Positions 33,229 to 44,526 of a DNA stretch of 64,000 bases are shown one piece after another. The stretch covers positions 15,963,758-16,027,757 of the forward strand of contig JBBCBC010000022.1 in the NCBI GenBank assembly GCA_037126765.1, given 5' to 3'. A program made the position numbers and the translations under genes. This DNA comes from Stenogyne calaminthoides. Its lineage: Eukaryota; Streptophyta; Magnoliopsida; Lamiales; Lamiaceae. Positions within the stretch are counted from its first letter, which is position 1. Every line of letters starts with the position of its first letter. The notes under the pieces were generated by a model that saw nothing but the letters and a program-made list of their open reading frames with translations, was not told the DNA's origin and ran no database searches.

Positions 33229-34121
33229 TTAACCCGTGTGAAAACCAGTTTTAAACAAATAAGGATTCTGACCAGTAAAGTTCAGATCAGATGACAAGGG
33301 CGTCAAACTGATCAGATCAGTAGCATGATGCTAATCTGATCCAGGTACAGAATATGCATGCAGATAACAAGAGTAGTGTGCAAGTAAGTGTAAAGCAAAG
33401 TAAGGCACATAGATTTATAGTGGTTCGGACAACTTGTCCTGCGTCCACTCTTCCCTATCAGCAGGGGCACCAACTTAACCAACTGGACTTAGTTTAATGT
33501 GTTAGTCCAACACAGTACAACCAACAGATGTTTCACGAGTTCTCACTCAACCAATCCCGAAAATCTGATCTAGAAACCCTAGACAGAAATCTTGCTATAA
33601 CAAACTTAACCTAACTTTTGTTTGGGTATAAGATTTGTGTTGTTCCAACTGGAATACTATCCTGTCTTCTAAATAGCCTAAAGCTAGAGGATAAGTATTC
33701 TATGTTAAGAACTATGGGATGAACACTTGAGAATAAATCTTGAATTTGTGTTCTTCGTGAGGAAATCTTGAGAGCTTGAGCTTGAGTATAATTTCCGTAA
33801 TCTTACTATGAAGGTTTGATCCCATATTTATAGGCACGAAATTGAACTAGCCGTTGGAGAGCAATTCGAATTTTGGTGTATTTTAGGTAGGTCTGCAGGC
33901 GGATTTGACGTGCTTCAGGGGCGGCATAGCCGAAAGCATGCAAGCTTATCCTTTCTTGAGTTAACACTGAACCACCTTTCTGCAGATTGTCAGTACTCCG
34001 TACGTGCGTTGTCAACTTCTCATTGGCTATCAAGTATGATTCGCAGCACTTGAATAAGCAACAAGGTTGACATTCTTCTTGTCTGAAGGCATTCCTCGTA
34101 CTGGATAACATGGAAGTAGTT
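33229..34121 (-). repeat. E1 5' LTR, piece 2 of 3
   Basis: Continues piece 1 after the ATAAG copy (33224-33228). It carries CCGTTGGAG (33851-33859; CTCCAACGG in sense) and a TATA-like TATTTATA (33825-33832), so this is the U3/R part. It ends in TAGTT (34117-34121), where the A3-A5 array is inserted. The minus-strand ORF 33806-34111 is chance. Confidence 0.88.
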
Positions 34122-35692
34122 TGTTGGGATATTTTAGTTTTGATGAATTATGCCAAAGCATTATCAACTTGTGTTATTCAAGCTAATTTACAGATAACAA
34201 GTTGAGGGGGAACGAAAGAACAAGTTGAGGGGGAACACATGAAATCAGATGTAGATGATCGAGATCAGACGAGGCTGCAAACGAGACTGATCGAGATCAG
34301 ATGAGTTAGATGTGTTCCGGAGTTAACTGATGAGCTGTGCAAATCAAATGTGAAGAAAAGCTAAAGCCGACCGTCGAAGAGAAGGTTGCAGATCATAAGA
34401 TGAGCAGATGAGACTGATCAAGATCAGACGTGATCGAGATCAGATATGATAACCTGATATGATAACCTGATGTACTGACATGATGCTATCCTGATATGTT
34501 GATATGAAGAAGTGTTGATCTTATCAGTCGAGGTGATCAGATCAGGCAAGAAGAAATCAGATAGCCTGAGTCAAGTGACTTGAGGGTCAGTAAGTAAATG
34601 TGACTTGGGGGTCAGGATGTCTGAATTCAGAAGAGCTGAACTCAGTAAGCCTGAGTGTCAGTATACCTAATCAGACAAGGTCCGCTGAAGAGAAGTCTAT
34701 TGAATCGAGAAACCTAAGACTCAGAAGAAACCTGAGACTCAGAGAAACTTGAGACTCAGAAGAAACCTGAGACTCAGAGAAACCTGGGACTCAGAGAAAC
34801 CTGAGACTCAGAGAAACCTGAGACTCAGAGAAACCTGAAGACTCAGAAGAAACCTGAAGACTCAGAGAACCCTGAAGACTCAGAAGATCTTGAAGAATAT
34901 AAATGCTAGATTCAAATTTCGACGTGGACCAATGAGAGGAAGACAACCAAACTGAAAAAAGTCATAGAACTTCTGAGAATAGTATGTATTTGAATGTGAT
35001 TCTCTCCAACGGTAACATTCAAATCCACACTATAAATACAAGATCTTTCATCATATTAAGTGTGGAGAACGTGGCAAAAGATGCTACAGAGCGAAGAGTC
35101 ATATACTAAAGCATTCCCACCATAGAACACAAGTCTGTAGATATAAAAATATATTCAAAGAGTGTTCTAGCCTAGATCTAAGCACAAATGTAATATCCTA
35201 AGCTTAGAGAGATTTTCCCATCCTTAGCATTGAGGCTAAACAAATGTAAGGGAAAATCTCACCATAATTGTAGACAACACCAAATCCAAACCCCATTCTT
35301 GTAAGAGATAACTAGTGGTGAAGTGAGGTAGTTGGTAGGCAATCCCGAGAGGGTGATAAGTCCCGAGGCGAGCCCGAGAGGATGATAAGTCCAGTTGGAG
35401 TGTGAGCTCGGTAAATATCTGTAGGCAATCCCGTGGAGGGTGATAAGTCCTTTTGAAGGAATTTCCCTAGGAACAGGGAGAGTGGATCTAGGAGCTTGAG
35501 TCTCCAAACCACTATACTTTGTTGTGTTCTTTACTGCTTTATGTTCTTACTTGCCATATGCATTCGATTATAAGCAAAACACAACTCATGGACTTAAAAC
35601 GCAAAAAACTGGAATCACCATTCCTTCACCCCTGTTTTTATATGCATTTCATGATTTTTCCGCATTTCATGGGTTTTACACCGGGACCAACA
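34122..35692 (+). repeat. A3 LTR
   Basis: TGTTGGGATATTTTAG to CACCGGGACCAACA. U3 holds about ten 16-19-bp repeats (34710-34893). TATAAATA is at 35031-35038, with CTCCAACGG at 35004-35012. Confidence 0.92.
34710..34893 (+). repeat. U3 minisatellite of A3
   Basis: About ten copies of GAAACCTGAGACTCAGA, with AG insertions. The core CTGAGACTCAG is an inverted repeat around one base. The A4 array (36415-36575) has about nine copies. A5 (38185-38310) has a variant, CCTGAAGGCTCAGATAAA, repeated in 18-bp steps. Confidence 0.85.
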
Positions 35693-35826
35693 AGTGGTAT
35701 CAGAGCAGGAGTTCAAAAGATCACTTTTAATGTGATCACCTGAACTGATCTTTTTAAACAAAGACCTGTTTCTTTAAAAATGCATATATTTTAATGTTTT
35801 GGCTGCATTATCAAAAAGGGGGAAAT
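35693..35826 (+). other. First minimal interior (PBS and polypurine tract)
   Basis: 134 bases: PBS TGGTATCAGAGC at 35695-35706, a spacer with GTGATCACCTGAACTGATC, and AAAAAGGGGGAAA at 35813-35825. Only the sites that start minus- and plus-strand synthesis remain. Confidence 0.93.
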
Positions 35827-37365
35827 TGTTGGGATATTTTAGTTTTGATTAATTATGCCAAAACATTATCAACATGTGTTATTCAAGCTAATTTACAGAT
35901 AACAAGTTGAGGGAGAATTAAAGAACAAGTTGAGGGGGAACACATGAAATTAGAAGTAGATGATCGAGATCAGACGAGGCTGTAGATAAGACTGATAAAG
36001 ATAAGATGAGTTAGATGTGTTCCGGAGTTAACTGATGAGCTGTGCAAATCAAATGTGAAGAAAAGCTAAAGCCAACAAATCAGAAGAGAAGGTTGCAGAT
36101 CAGAAGATGAGCAGATGAGACTGATCAAGATCAGACGTGATCGAGATCAGATATGATAACCTGATATGATAACCTGATGTACTGACATGATGCTATCCTG
36201 ATATGTTGATATGAAGAAGTGTTGATCTTATCAGTCGAGGTGATCAGATCAGGCAAGAAGAAATCAGATAGCCTGAGTCAAGTGACTTGAGGGTCAGTAA
36301 GTAAATGTGACTTGGGGGTCAGGATGTCTGAATTCAGAAGAGCTGAACTCAGTAAGCCTGAGTGTCAGTATACCTAATCAGACAAGGTCCGCTGAAGAGA
36401 AGTCTGTTGAATCGAGAAACCTGAGACTCAGAAGACACCTGAGACTCAGAGAAACCTGAGACTCAGAAGAAACCTGAGACTCAGAGAAACCTGGGACTCA
36501 GAGAAACCTGAGACTCAGAGAAACCTGAAGACTTAGAAGAAACCTAAAGACTCAGAGAACCTTGAAGTCTAAGAAGATCCTGAAGAATATTGCCGTTAGA
36601 TTCAGCTGACGTGGACCAATGAGAGGAAGAAAACCAGCCTGAAAAAGCTGCAGAACTTACAGATAAGTATGGATTTGAATGTGATTCTCTCCAACGGTAA
36701 CATTCAAATCCACACTATAAATACAAGATCTTTCATCATATTAAGTGTGGAGAATGTGTCAAAAGATGCTACAGAGCGAAGAGCCATATACTCAAGCATT
36801 CCCACCATAGAACACAAGTCTGTAGATATAAAAATATATTCAAAGAGTGTTCTACCCTAGATCTAAGCACAAATGTTATATCATAAGCTTAGAGAGATTT
36901 TCCCATCCTTAGCATTGAGGCTAAACAAATGTAAGGGAAAATCTCACCATAGTTGGAGACAACACCAAATCCAAACCCCATTCTCTTAAGAGATAACTAG
37001 TGGTGAAGTGAGGTAGTTGGTAGGCAATCCCGAGAGGGTGATAAGTCCTGAGGCGAGCCCGAGAGGGTGATAAGTCCAGTTGGAGTGTGAGCTCGGCAAT
37101 CCCGTGGAGGGTGATAAGTCCCGTTTGAAGGAATTTCCCTAGGAATAGGGAGAGTGGATGTAGGAGCTTGATTCTCCGAACCACTATACTTTGTTGTGTT
37201 CTTTATTGCTTTACGTTCTTATCTTTTCATATGCATTCGATTATAAGCAAAACACAACTCATGGACTTAAAACGCAAAAAACTGGAATCACCATTCCTTC
37301 ACCCCTGTTTTTATATGCATTTCATGATTTTTCTGCATTTCATGGGTTTTACACCGGGACCAACA
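35827..37365 (+). repeat. A4 LTR
   Basis: TGTTGGGATATTTTAG to CACCGGGACCAACA, 1,539 bp. Clean at CTGA sites, and thus a good reference for A5. TATAAATA at 36716-36723. Confidence 0.92.
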
Positions 37366-37500
37366 AGTGGTATCAGAGCAGGAGTTCAAAAGATAACTTT
37401 TAATGTGATCACCTGAACTGATCTTTTTAAACAAAAACTCGTTTCTTTAAAAAATGCATATATCTTAATGTTTTGGCTTCATTATCAAAAAGGGGGAAAT
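37366..37500 (+). other. Second minimal interior (PBS and polypurine tract)
   Basis: 135 bases, nearly identical to the first interior: PBS at 37368-37379 and polypurine tract at 37487-37499. Confidence 0.93.
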
Positions 37501-39129
37501 TTTTGGGATATTTTAGTTTTGATGAATTATGCCAAAACATTATCAACTTGTGTTATTGAAGCTAATTTACAGATAACAAGTTGAGGGGGAACGAAAGAAC
37601 AAGTTGAGGGAGAACTCACAAAGTCAGAAGAATATGATCGAGATCAGACGAGGCTGCAGATGAGACTGATCGAGATCAGATGAGTTAGATGAGTTCCGGA
37701 GTTAACTGATGAGCTGTGCAAATCAAATGTGAAGAAAAGCTAAAACCAGCAAATCAGAAGAGAAGGTTGCAGATCAGAAGATGAGCAGATGAGACTGATC
37801 AAGATCAGACGTGATGGAGATCAGATATGATAACCTGATATGCTAACCCGATGTCTTCGACTGATGCTATCCCGAGATGTTGACTGAAGATATGATGATC
37901 CGATCGGTCGAAATGATCGAGATCGAAAGAAGAAATCGATAGCTTTCGAGTCAAGTGACTCCGAGGGTCAAGAGTAAAATGACCCGAGGGTCGAGATGTA
38001 TAAATTCGTAAGAGTCAACTCAAGAAGTCCGAGTGTCAAGATGCCTCGATCGCATAAGGTCCACAAGAGAAGTCTGTTGAATCAAGAAAACCAAGGATCG
38101 CAAGTTTATGAAGAAATCAAGACTCAAGATGTCATCAAGACACCGAGACTCGATAAACTCAAGGCTCGAGATAAACTCAAGGCTCAGATAGACACTGAGA
38201 CTCAGATAAACCTAAAGGCTCAGATAAACCTGAAGGCTCAGATAAACCTGAAGGCTCAGATAAACTTGAAGACTCAGATAAACCTGAAGACTCAGATAGA
38301 ACTGAAGATCCTGAGACTCGTAAGAAATCAAGATTATAGCCAAGTAGAATTCAAATTGACGTGGACCAATGAGAGGAAGACAACCAAACCAAAAAAAGTC
38401 ACAGAACTTATGAATAGTATGGATTTGAATGTGATTCTCTCCAACGGTAACATTCAAATCCACACTATAAATACAAGATCTTCCATCAAATTAAGTGTGG
38501 AGAATGTGGCAAAAGATGCTACAGAGCGAAGAGCCATATACTCAAGCATTCCCACCATAGAACACAAGTCTATAGATATACAAATATATTCAAAGAGTGT
38601 TCTACCCTAGATCTAAGCACAAATGTAATATCCTAAGCTTAGAGAGATTTTCCCATCCTTAGCATTGAGGCTAAACAAATGTAAGGGAAAATCTCACCAT
38701 AGTTGGAGACAACACCAAATCCAAACCCCATTCTTGTAAGAGATAACTAGTGGTGGAGTGAGGTAGTTGGTAGGCAATCCCGAGAGGGTGATAAGTCCCG
38801 AGGAGAGCCCGAGAGGGTGATAAGTCCAGTTGGAGTGTGAGCTCGATAAATATCTGTAGGCAATCCCGTGGAGGGTGATAAGTCCCGTTTGAAGGAATTT
38901 CCCTAGGAATAGGGAGAGTGGATGTAGGAGCTTGAGTCTCCGAACCACTATACTTTGTTGTGTTCTTTATTGCTTTACGTTCTTATCTTGTCATATGCAT
39001 TCGATTATAAGCAAAACACAACTTATGGACTTAAAACGCAAAAAACTGGAATCACCATTCCTTCACCCCTGTTTTTATATGCATTTCATGATTTTTCCGC
39101 ATTTCATGGGTTTTACACCGGGACCAACA
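37501..39129 (+). repeat. A5 LTR
   Basis: Starts TTTTGGG (the TG is mutated to TT) and ends CACCGGGACCAACA, followed by TAGTT. The island 37845-38170 differs from A4 mainly at CTGA/TCAG. The ORF at 37996-38610, with repeated INLKAQ, is a translation of the minisatellite. Confidence 0.9.
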
Positions 39130-39134
39130 TAGTT

Positions 39135-39554
39135 ATCTGATGGAGCTAACACAGATCAGTTGACCACTGATCTGTCTACTTGATTTAGGTCTTCTACTCG
39201 TAAGTTATCTTAGCACAACTTACTGACCTTTCCTTGTCGTCATCTGATGTAGGTCTTCTGGATGGTCTTCTATCTTGAACTCTTCTGCTTATCTGCTTCT
39301 CGGCTTATCTGCTTTAATCACCAGATCTTCAGCATATTTATTCTTCAAGTTAGCCGATCTTCTGATCTTCAAGACTTAACCTATACATATTGAGTTCCCC
39401 CTCAATATGTGACCTATCTGTTACTTTTGTTGTCTATACACTTCAGCTGGTCATCTTATCTGCTATTCTATATCATCAGACGGCTAACAGGTCTAACTGG
39501 TCCTATTACATTATCTGTTTTGGAACTTCCATCGAAACTACAAATTTCCCAACA
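39135..39554 (-). repeat. E1 5' LTR, piece 3 of 3 (U3 start)
   Basis: Continues after TAGTT and ends AAATTTCCCAACA, the reverse complement of an LTR start. The next bases belong to D-family protease sequence. Confidence 0.9.
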
Positions 39555-40420
39555 TTTTGGTTGCTGAAAAGAAGGCACTAGGTGCTTGTAGCACTAGAAC
39601 ATGTATGTTTGTTATTAAGATAAACATGTCCACTAATAGCGCTAACTCTTTGGTATTGGATACCAGATTTGGCTCTCACATTTGCACTAATGTGAAAGGG
39701 CTCATATGTCATAGGACAGTTAGGGCGGGTGACAAGCTATCAAAGAAGGATTGTCCCATATGCATATGCAATTGGGTCAATCATATACGCCATGACTTGC
39801 ACAAGGCCAAACGTGGCCTACGCTATCAACATCACTAGTAGATACCAACAGAATTCGGGTGAGTCTCACTTGATTGCTGTCAAGACCATTCTGAAGTATC
39901 TTAGACGAACTAAAGAATGTTTCCTTGTCTATAGTGGACAGACAGAGCTAGTAGTCACTGGTTATGCTGACACAAGTTTCCAATCCGACTGTGATGATTA
40001 CAAATCACAATCAGGTTCACTCTCAATAATGAGGCGGTTAGTTGGAATAGTTCCAAGCAAAAGGACTACAGATTCAACAACCGGAGTTGAGTACATTGCT
40101 ATATCAGAAGCCTCAAGGAGGCTGTCTAGATTTTATAGTTCTTAAGAGAACTAGGGGTAGTTCCGAGTGCCAGTTGTCTAATAAAGTTTTATTGAGACAA
40201 CGCTGGTGCGATTGCGCAAGTAAAGGAACCGAGATCAACAAGCATAAACGAGCATGTACCTAGACTTATCATTTGATCCGGGAGATCATAACGATAGGAG
40301 AAATAGAATTAAAATGTATTCCCACATATTTAATTTGGCAGATCTTTTCACCAATACACTGAGTGTTCATTTACACCTAGACATTTGATGGTCTAGGGGT
40401 TAGACATGTAAGTGATTGAC
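39555..40420 (+). pseudogene. D1 protease-RNase H fusion remnant
   Basis: The first part (VAEKKALGACSTRTCMFVIK, then a degenerate SLVLDTRFGSHICTNVKG) is homologous to the D2 protease. Integrase and most of RT are missing. The frame then continues with the end of RT and RNase H (YAYAIGSIIYAMTCTRPNVA, GYADTSFQSDCDDYKSQSG, GVEYIAISEA; ORF 39729-40145). The C-terminal RNase H to about 40420 has stops. The protease active site DTG reads DTR. Clearly non-functional. Confidence 0.85.
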
Positions 40421-40480
40421 TCTAGTCCAAGTGGGAGATTGTTAGTGTTAGTGTCCTAGAGACAATCTATTGTAAGTTAC
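39555..40480 (+). mobile_element. D1: deleted copia element fragment, plus strand
   Basis: Protease-region sequence is joined directly to the end of RT and RNase H, then a polypurine tract AAGTGGGAGA (40429-40438) and the first 40 or so bases of an LTR starting TGTTAGTGTTAGTGTCC (40440). The same LTR start ends D2 at 61549. The LTR breaks off at about 40480 and is followed by D2 pol in the opposite direction. Confidence 0.8.
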
Positions 40481-40485
40481 GTTGT

Positions 40486-41859
40486 GGTTCTTGAATTTCT
40501 TCAAGTTCTACTGTCTTACGACTTTGTTCCTTGAAGACGTAGTCTTCTTCAAGGAATTTAGCCTGCCTAGAAACAATCACTATTTGTTTCTGAGGTAGAT
40601 AGAAATAATATCCTCTAGTTTTCTTAGGATACCCCACAAAATAACTCTTTTAACCTTTTGCTTCCAACTTATCGGTGAGCATTTTCTTCACAAATGCGGG
40701 GCAACCCCATGTTCTAATGTGAGAGAAATTTGGCTTCTTGCCATGCCATAACTCGTATGGCGTATGCTCAACTGTTTTGGATGGAATCATATTCAGAATG
40801 TAGATTGAGGTTTGGAGTGCGTATCCCCATAAGAATGTCGGAAGGGAGGAGAAACTCATCATGGACCTTACCATGTCTAATAGGGTTCGGTTTCTCCTCT
40901 CGGACACTCCATTCATTTGAGGTGTAACTGGAGGAGTCTATTGTGTTTGGATTCCATGTAACTTCAGATAATCAATGAATTCATGGCTAAGATATTCTCC
41001 TCCTCGATTTGATCGAAGAGTCTTAATACTCTTACCAAGATGCTTCTCTACTTCAGCTTTATACTCCTTAAATTTCTCAAACGATTCGGACTTGTGTTTC
41101 ATTAGATACTCGTACCCTAATCTAGAGAAATCGTCAGTAAAAGTTATGAAATAGCCGAACTGGCAAGAGTGGGAAGTGGTCCACAAACGTCACTGTGGAT
41201 CAGCTTTAGAACTTCTTTGGCACAAACCCCTTTCCCAGAAAAGGGTTTGTTGATTATCTTTCCCTTGTGACAGGATTCGCAATTACCATAAGACTCAAAG
41301 TCGAATGGGGTTAAGTAGTCTAACTTTCTTAACCTTGCTATCCTATTCTCAACCAAGCCTACAATGCCACAAGTAAGTCGGGTTTTTCATGATTACTAAG
41401 TTTGAGTTGTTTGTTTTGTATATTAAGAATGTTATGTCCACAGTGCAACAAATACAAACCATTAGATAAAGGAACATTTCCATACACATCACCATTAAGC
41501 GAAAAAAATAATTATTATTTGCAAAATGGAAGGATAAACCTTCAATATCCAACACCAGAATAGAAATAATGTTGCGGGTAATAGAGGGAACAAAATAACA
41601 ATTATTCAGTTCAAGTCTAAAACCAGAGAGTAAATCTAAAACATAAACGCCAACACGTTCTGCAGCAACTCTTGCTCCATTCCCAACGTGTAAAGCGACT
41701 TCACCCGGCCTAACTGCCCTGCTATGCTTGAGACCCTGCACATTTGTACAAATGTGTGAGCCACAACCGGTATCCAATACCCAGTAGTTAGTATCATTTG
41801 TGGACATGTTTATCTCAATAACAAACATACATGTTCCAGTGGCTGAGACACCTTGTGTC
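40486..41859 (-). pseudogene. D2 protease and integrase region
   Basis: Protease: TNYWVLDTGCGSHICTNVQG with a DTG active site (41828-41349 ORF). GAG-pre-integrase: RLRKLDYLTPFDFESYGNCE and CESCHKGK (41356-41144). Integrase: FGYFITFTDDFSRLGYEYLM, TLRSNRGGEYLSHEF and GVSERRNRTLLDMVRSMM supply the D, D and E regions. The integrase C-terminal sequence (RGYYFYLPQKQIVIVSRQA) runs to the junction. Frameshifts or stops occur between the blocks. RT is absent. Confidence 0.85.
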
Positions 41860-42560
41860 TTCTTTTCAGCTGCTAGAACCTTGCAATCCTTCTTCTAATG
41901 CCCTTCTGCTTATAGTGGAGGCATACATCCTTGTCCACCCTTCTTTTGAATTCCACCTTTAAGCTTGAGGAAGCTAGGCTTGGATCCTTTCTTTGCCTTG
42001 CCTCTTCGCTTCTTCTTTCCTTTCGGACCAGAAGAAGTAGAGGCACTCACCATGAGTACGGGCTTCTCTTTAGCAGTGGAAGACTCAAAAGTCTTAAGCA
42101 TGTTATGCAGCTCGGGCATAGTCGATTCTGTCTTATTCATATTAAAGTTTACTACGAAACTCGAATATGAATTGGGAAGCGACTGAAGAATGGCATAAAC
42201 AACAACGTTGGTCTTGAGCTCAATGCCCAGACGACCAAGTTTCTCGATTAGCCCTATCATTTTCAATACATGAGGAGAAACCTTCCCTCCCTCAGACAAC
42301 TGGCATCTAAACAGATCCCTCACACTTTATAAATCTGAGAACGAGATTCAGAATCAAAGAGATCCTTCAGATGCTTAATCATCTCGAAGGAAAGCATCTT
42401 CATGTTTGCGCTTTTGCGGCTTTCTCGAGTCATCCCGAGTAACATAACACATCGAGCACAGGAAGCATCCTCTTGATGCTTCTTCTCCGTTCTTGGCGTC
42501 AAAACGCTTGACCTCTTCAATACCAACCTCGGGGCGGTAGGGATTAGCGTGTCCACACGT
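41860..42560 (-). pseudogene. gag: D2 gag, main part
   Basis: Continues after the B2 insertion with DTLIPTAP. Includes the gag core (KMLSFEMIKHLKDLFDSES, VHVLKM-like and LQSLPNSYSSFVVNFNMNK) and a basic tail (SGPKGKKKRRGKAKKGSK). The zinc knuckle is degenerate, with its second Cys changed to Tyr and a stop inside (about 41890-41930). Frameshifts near 42320 and 42480. Confidence 0.8.
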
Positions 42561-42561
42561 T

Positions 42562-44309
42562 CAGAGGTCCCGAACGGGTTTGTGAGGGTGGAAGTCTAGA
42601 GGGAGGGTGAATAGACTTCCAAAACTTTTTGTCTTGGATCGGTGTGTGGCTGCAGATACCCGTCGAGTGCTAGTGTATCTTCTTGAGTGCCTAAGGGCGG
42701 TCGACTTGATATCTGTCGGTTTAAGCTGAATGGTGCGGAAGCTTGTTTTAACCCGTGTGAAAAACCAGTTTTATCAATTCAGATTCTCAAGTCAGTTTTC
42801 AACCCAGTTGACTAAGGTGTCAATCGTCCGAATCGATTGGTTGGTGCAGACGAGCTTAACTTAGAATATGTATCTTTGTTTTAAACTTCGGTTGTGTGAA
42901 TATTGTAAAGCAATAAGAAAGCAAGTAAATGCACACAAGACTTTTTATAGTGGTTCAGACGAAACTCATCCTACGTCCACTCTTCCCTTAACACAGGGGA
43001 ACCTTAACCGAACTTAACCTGCGGGACTTATACCCCTCACAGGATGGCGAGAGATGTTTACCGAGTTCTCACTCTACAAACTTAACTCGTGGGACTTATA
43101 TCCTTCAAAGGATGGCGAGAGATGTTTATTGAGTTCACACTCTATAGATGTTTATCGAGTTTCACACTCAACCGAACTAGAAATCGAAAAAACTAGAATC
43201 CCTAGTCCGAAATCTTCCGAACAAACTTAACCTAACTTGCGTTTGGGTAAAGAATGTTTGAGGGTTCCAACTGGAAATCTATCCTGGTGTTTTAGGTAGC
43301 CAAAATACTAGTGGATAGGATTTCTTACTAAGAACTAATGGGATGAACACTCTAAGAATAATCTTCAAATATAGTGTTCTTTGAGCGGAGATTTTCTTTG
43401 TAGCTTTAGCTTCTTTTTTTATGTCTCTCGTGTTCGTTCTTTGCTAGTTGTCTCTCTTGTCTTCAATTGACAAGTAATCCCATTTTATAGGCCTCGAAAT
43501 CAAAGAGCCGTTGGAGAGCAATTTGAATTTCGGGCTATACTAGGTAGGTTGTAGGATATGATTGTGACGTGCTCCGATTATCGGCGTGGCCGTAGGCATC
43601 ATTAGCGCCGTTTTTGTCCGCAGCGTCGTATCCCGCATTGTCAGCTCTTTTTGTGTACGTGTCGCATTCTCCTTGGCCAGAGGCAAGCACTTCGAAATTT
43701 GTCCGTTAGACGATAGATATTCCTTTTGTAGAAGATTCGTCTTGTTTGGTGTATCTTTTAGATTGTTACCAGGTGTGAGCTGACTTGATCAGGTAACTGA
43801 TCAGTCTACCTTGTTGAGTCTTCAGATGCACATTGTCTTAGCTCAATATGTAGACTCTGCTGATATAGGTCTTCAGGTCTTTTGATCTTCAGGTGTCTCT
43901 GAGCCTCAGTGTATTCAGTCATACTGAGTCTTCAGGTTTGTTTCTGAGTCTTCAGGTTCATCTGAGTCTTCAGTGTCTATCTGAGTCTTCAGTGTCTATG
44001 TGAGTCTTCAGGTTCATCTGAGTCTTCAGTGTCTTCTTGTCTTCACCTGATCTTCTGACTTCTTGTCTTCTGATTTGTGCTTAGTCTTCTGATCATCTGA
44101 CCTTATCTGGGTCATCTGATACTTCGACCTGACCTATACATATTGAGTTCCCCCTCAATATGTGACCTATCTTTTACATCAGCTATCTATACATTTCAGC
44201 AGGTCATCTTAATCTGATTCTAAGTCATCAGTCAGCTATCAGGTCTGACTGGTCCTATTACAACCTGTTTTGGAACTTCCATCAAAACTAAATTACAGAT
44301 TTCCCAACA
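42562..44309 (-). repeat. B2 3' LTR
   Basis: 1,748 bp; the start (AAATTTCCC-type end, TTTCCCAACA on plus) abuts the polypurine tract. 42570-42900 carries CTGA/TCAG discrepancies, while the minisatellite at 43905-44050 (CTGAGTCTTCAGGTTCAT units) is clean. The reverse is true of the 5' LTR. Confidence 0.9.
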
Positions 44310-44310
44310 A

Positions 44311-44323
44311 TTTCCCCCTTTTT
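44311..44323 (-). promoter_or_regulatory. 3' polypurine tract of B2
   Basis: AAAAAGGGGGAAA in sense, next to the LTR start; preceded by GGTTCCATC. Confidence 0.9.
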
Positions 44324-44526
44324 GATGGAACCAAAACACTTAATCACACTTAATCAGAAAAATAGATACCATGAATGGAAATGTAGATGATGTAAACAGT
44401 ACATACCTCAGAAGACAATGAGACGTTGTCTTAGAATCAGTGAGATGGAAAGTTTCATTCAGATAGGTGTGTGCATTGTAGAATACATGAAAAGTGTACC
44501 TATCATCTGATTCCAAGTTGTCTTCT

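Larger units (their letters stand above)
34122..39129 (+). mobile_element. Tandem LTR array A3-A4-A5 with two 134-135-bp interiors
   Basis: Three LTRs of 1.57, 1.54 and 1.63 kb alternate with two minimal interiors. The whole array is flanked by a perfect TAGTT duplication (34117-34121; 39130-39134). A single insertion of an LTR-interior-LTR element, followed by unequal recombination between LTRs, explains three LTRs inside one target duplication. No coding capacity. Confidence 0.93.
2699..39554 (-). mobile_element. Sirevirus-like element E1, 3'-truncated, with nested insertions
   Basis: Read on the minus strand: 5' LTR in three pieces (39554 to 14507), PBS, gag, pol, a leader with a stem-loop, and an env-like ORF that is cut off near 2709. 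The 3' LTR is absent. Removing the nested insertions leaves a 1,521-bp 5' LTR, close to the 1,553 bp of B1. The TSDs of those insertions, ATAAG and TAGTT, match exactly. E1 itself sits in the protease region of a D-family element (junction 39554/39555); its own right flank is TTTTG and its left flank is lost. Confidence 0.85.

Noticed and set aside
34710..34893. CRISPR-like spacing of short repeats
   Set aside because: Direct tandem repeats with no unique spacers, in a plant retrotransposon LTR.
35695..35706. tRNA-like sequence TGGTATCAGAGC
   Set aside because: It is the 12-base primer-binding site; no tRNA gene structure surrounds it.
37996..38610. 204-codon plus-strand ORF with repeated INLKAQ
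   Set aside because: Lies wholly inside the A5 LTR; the repeated motif is the 18-bp minisatellite.
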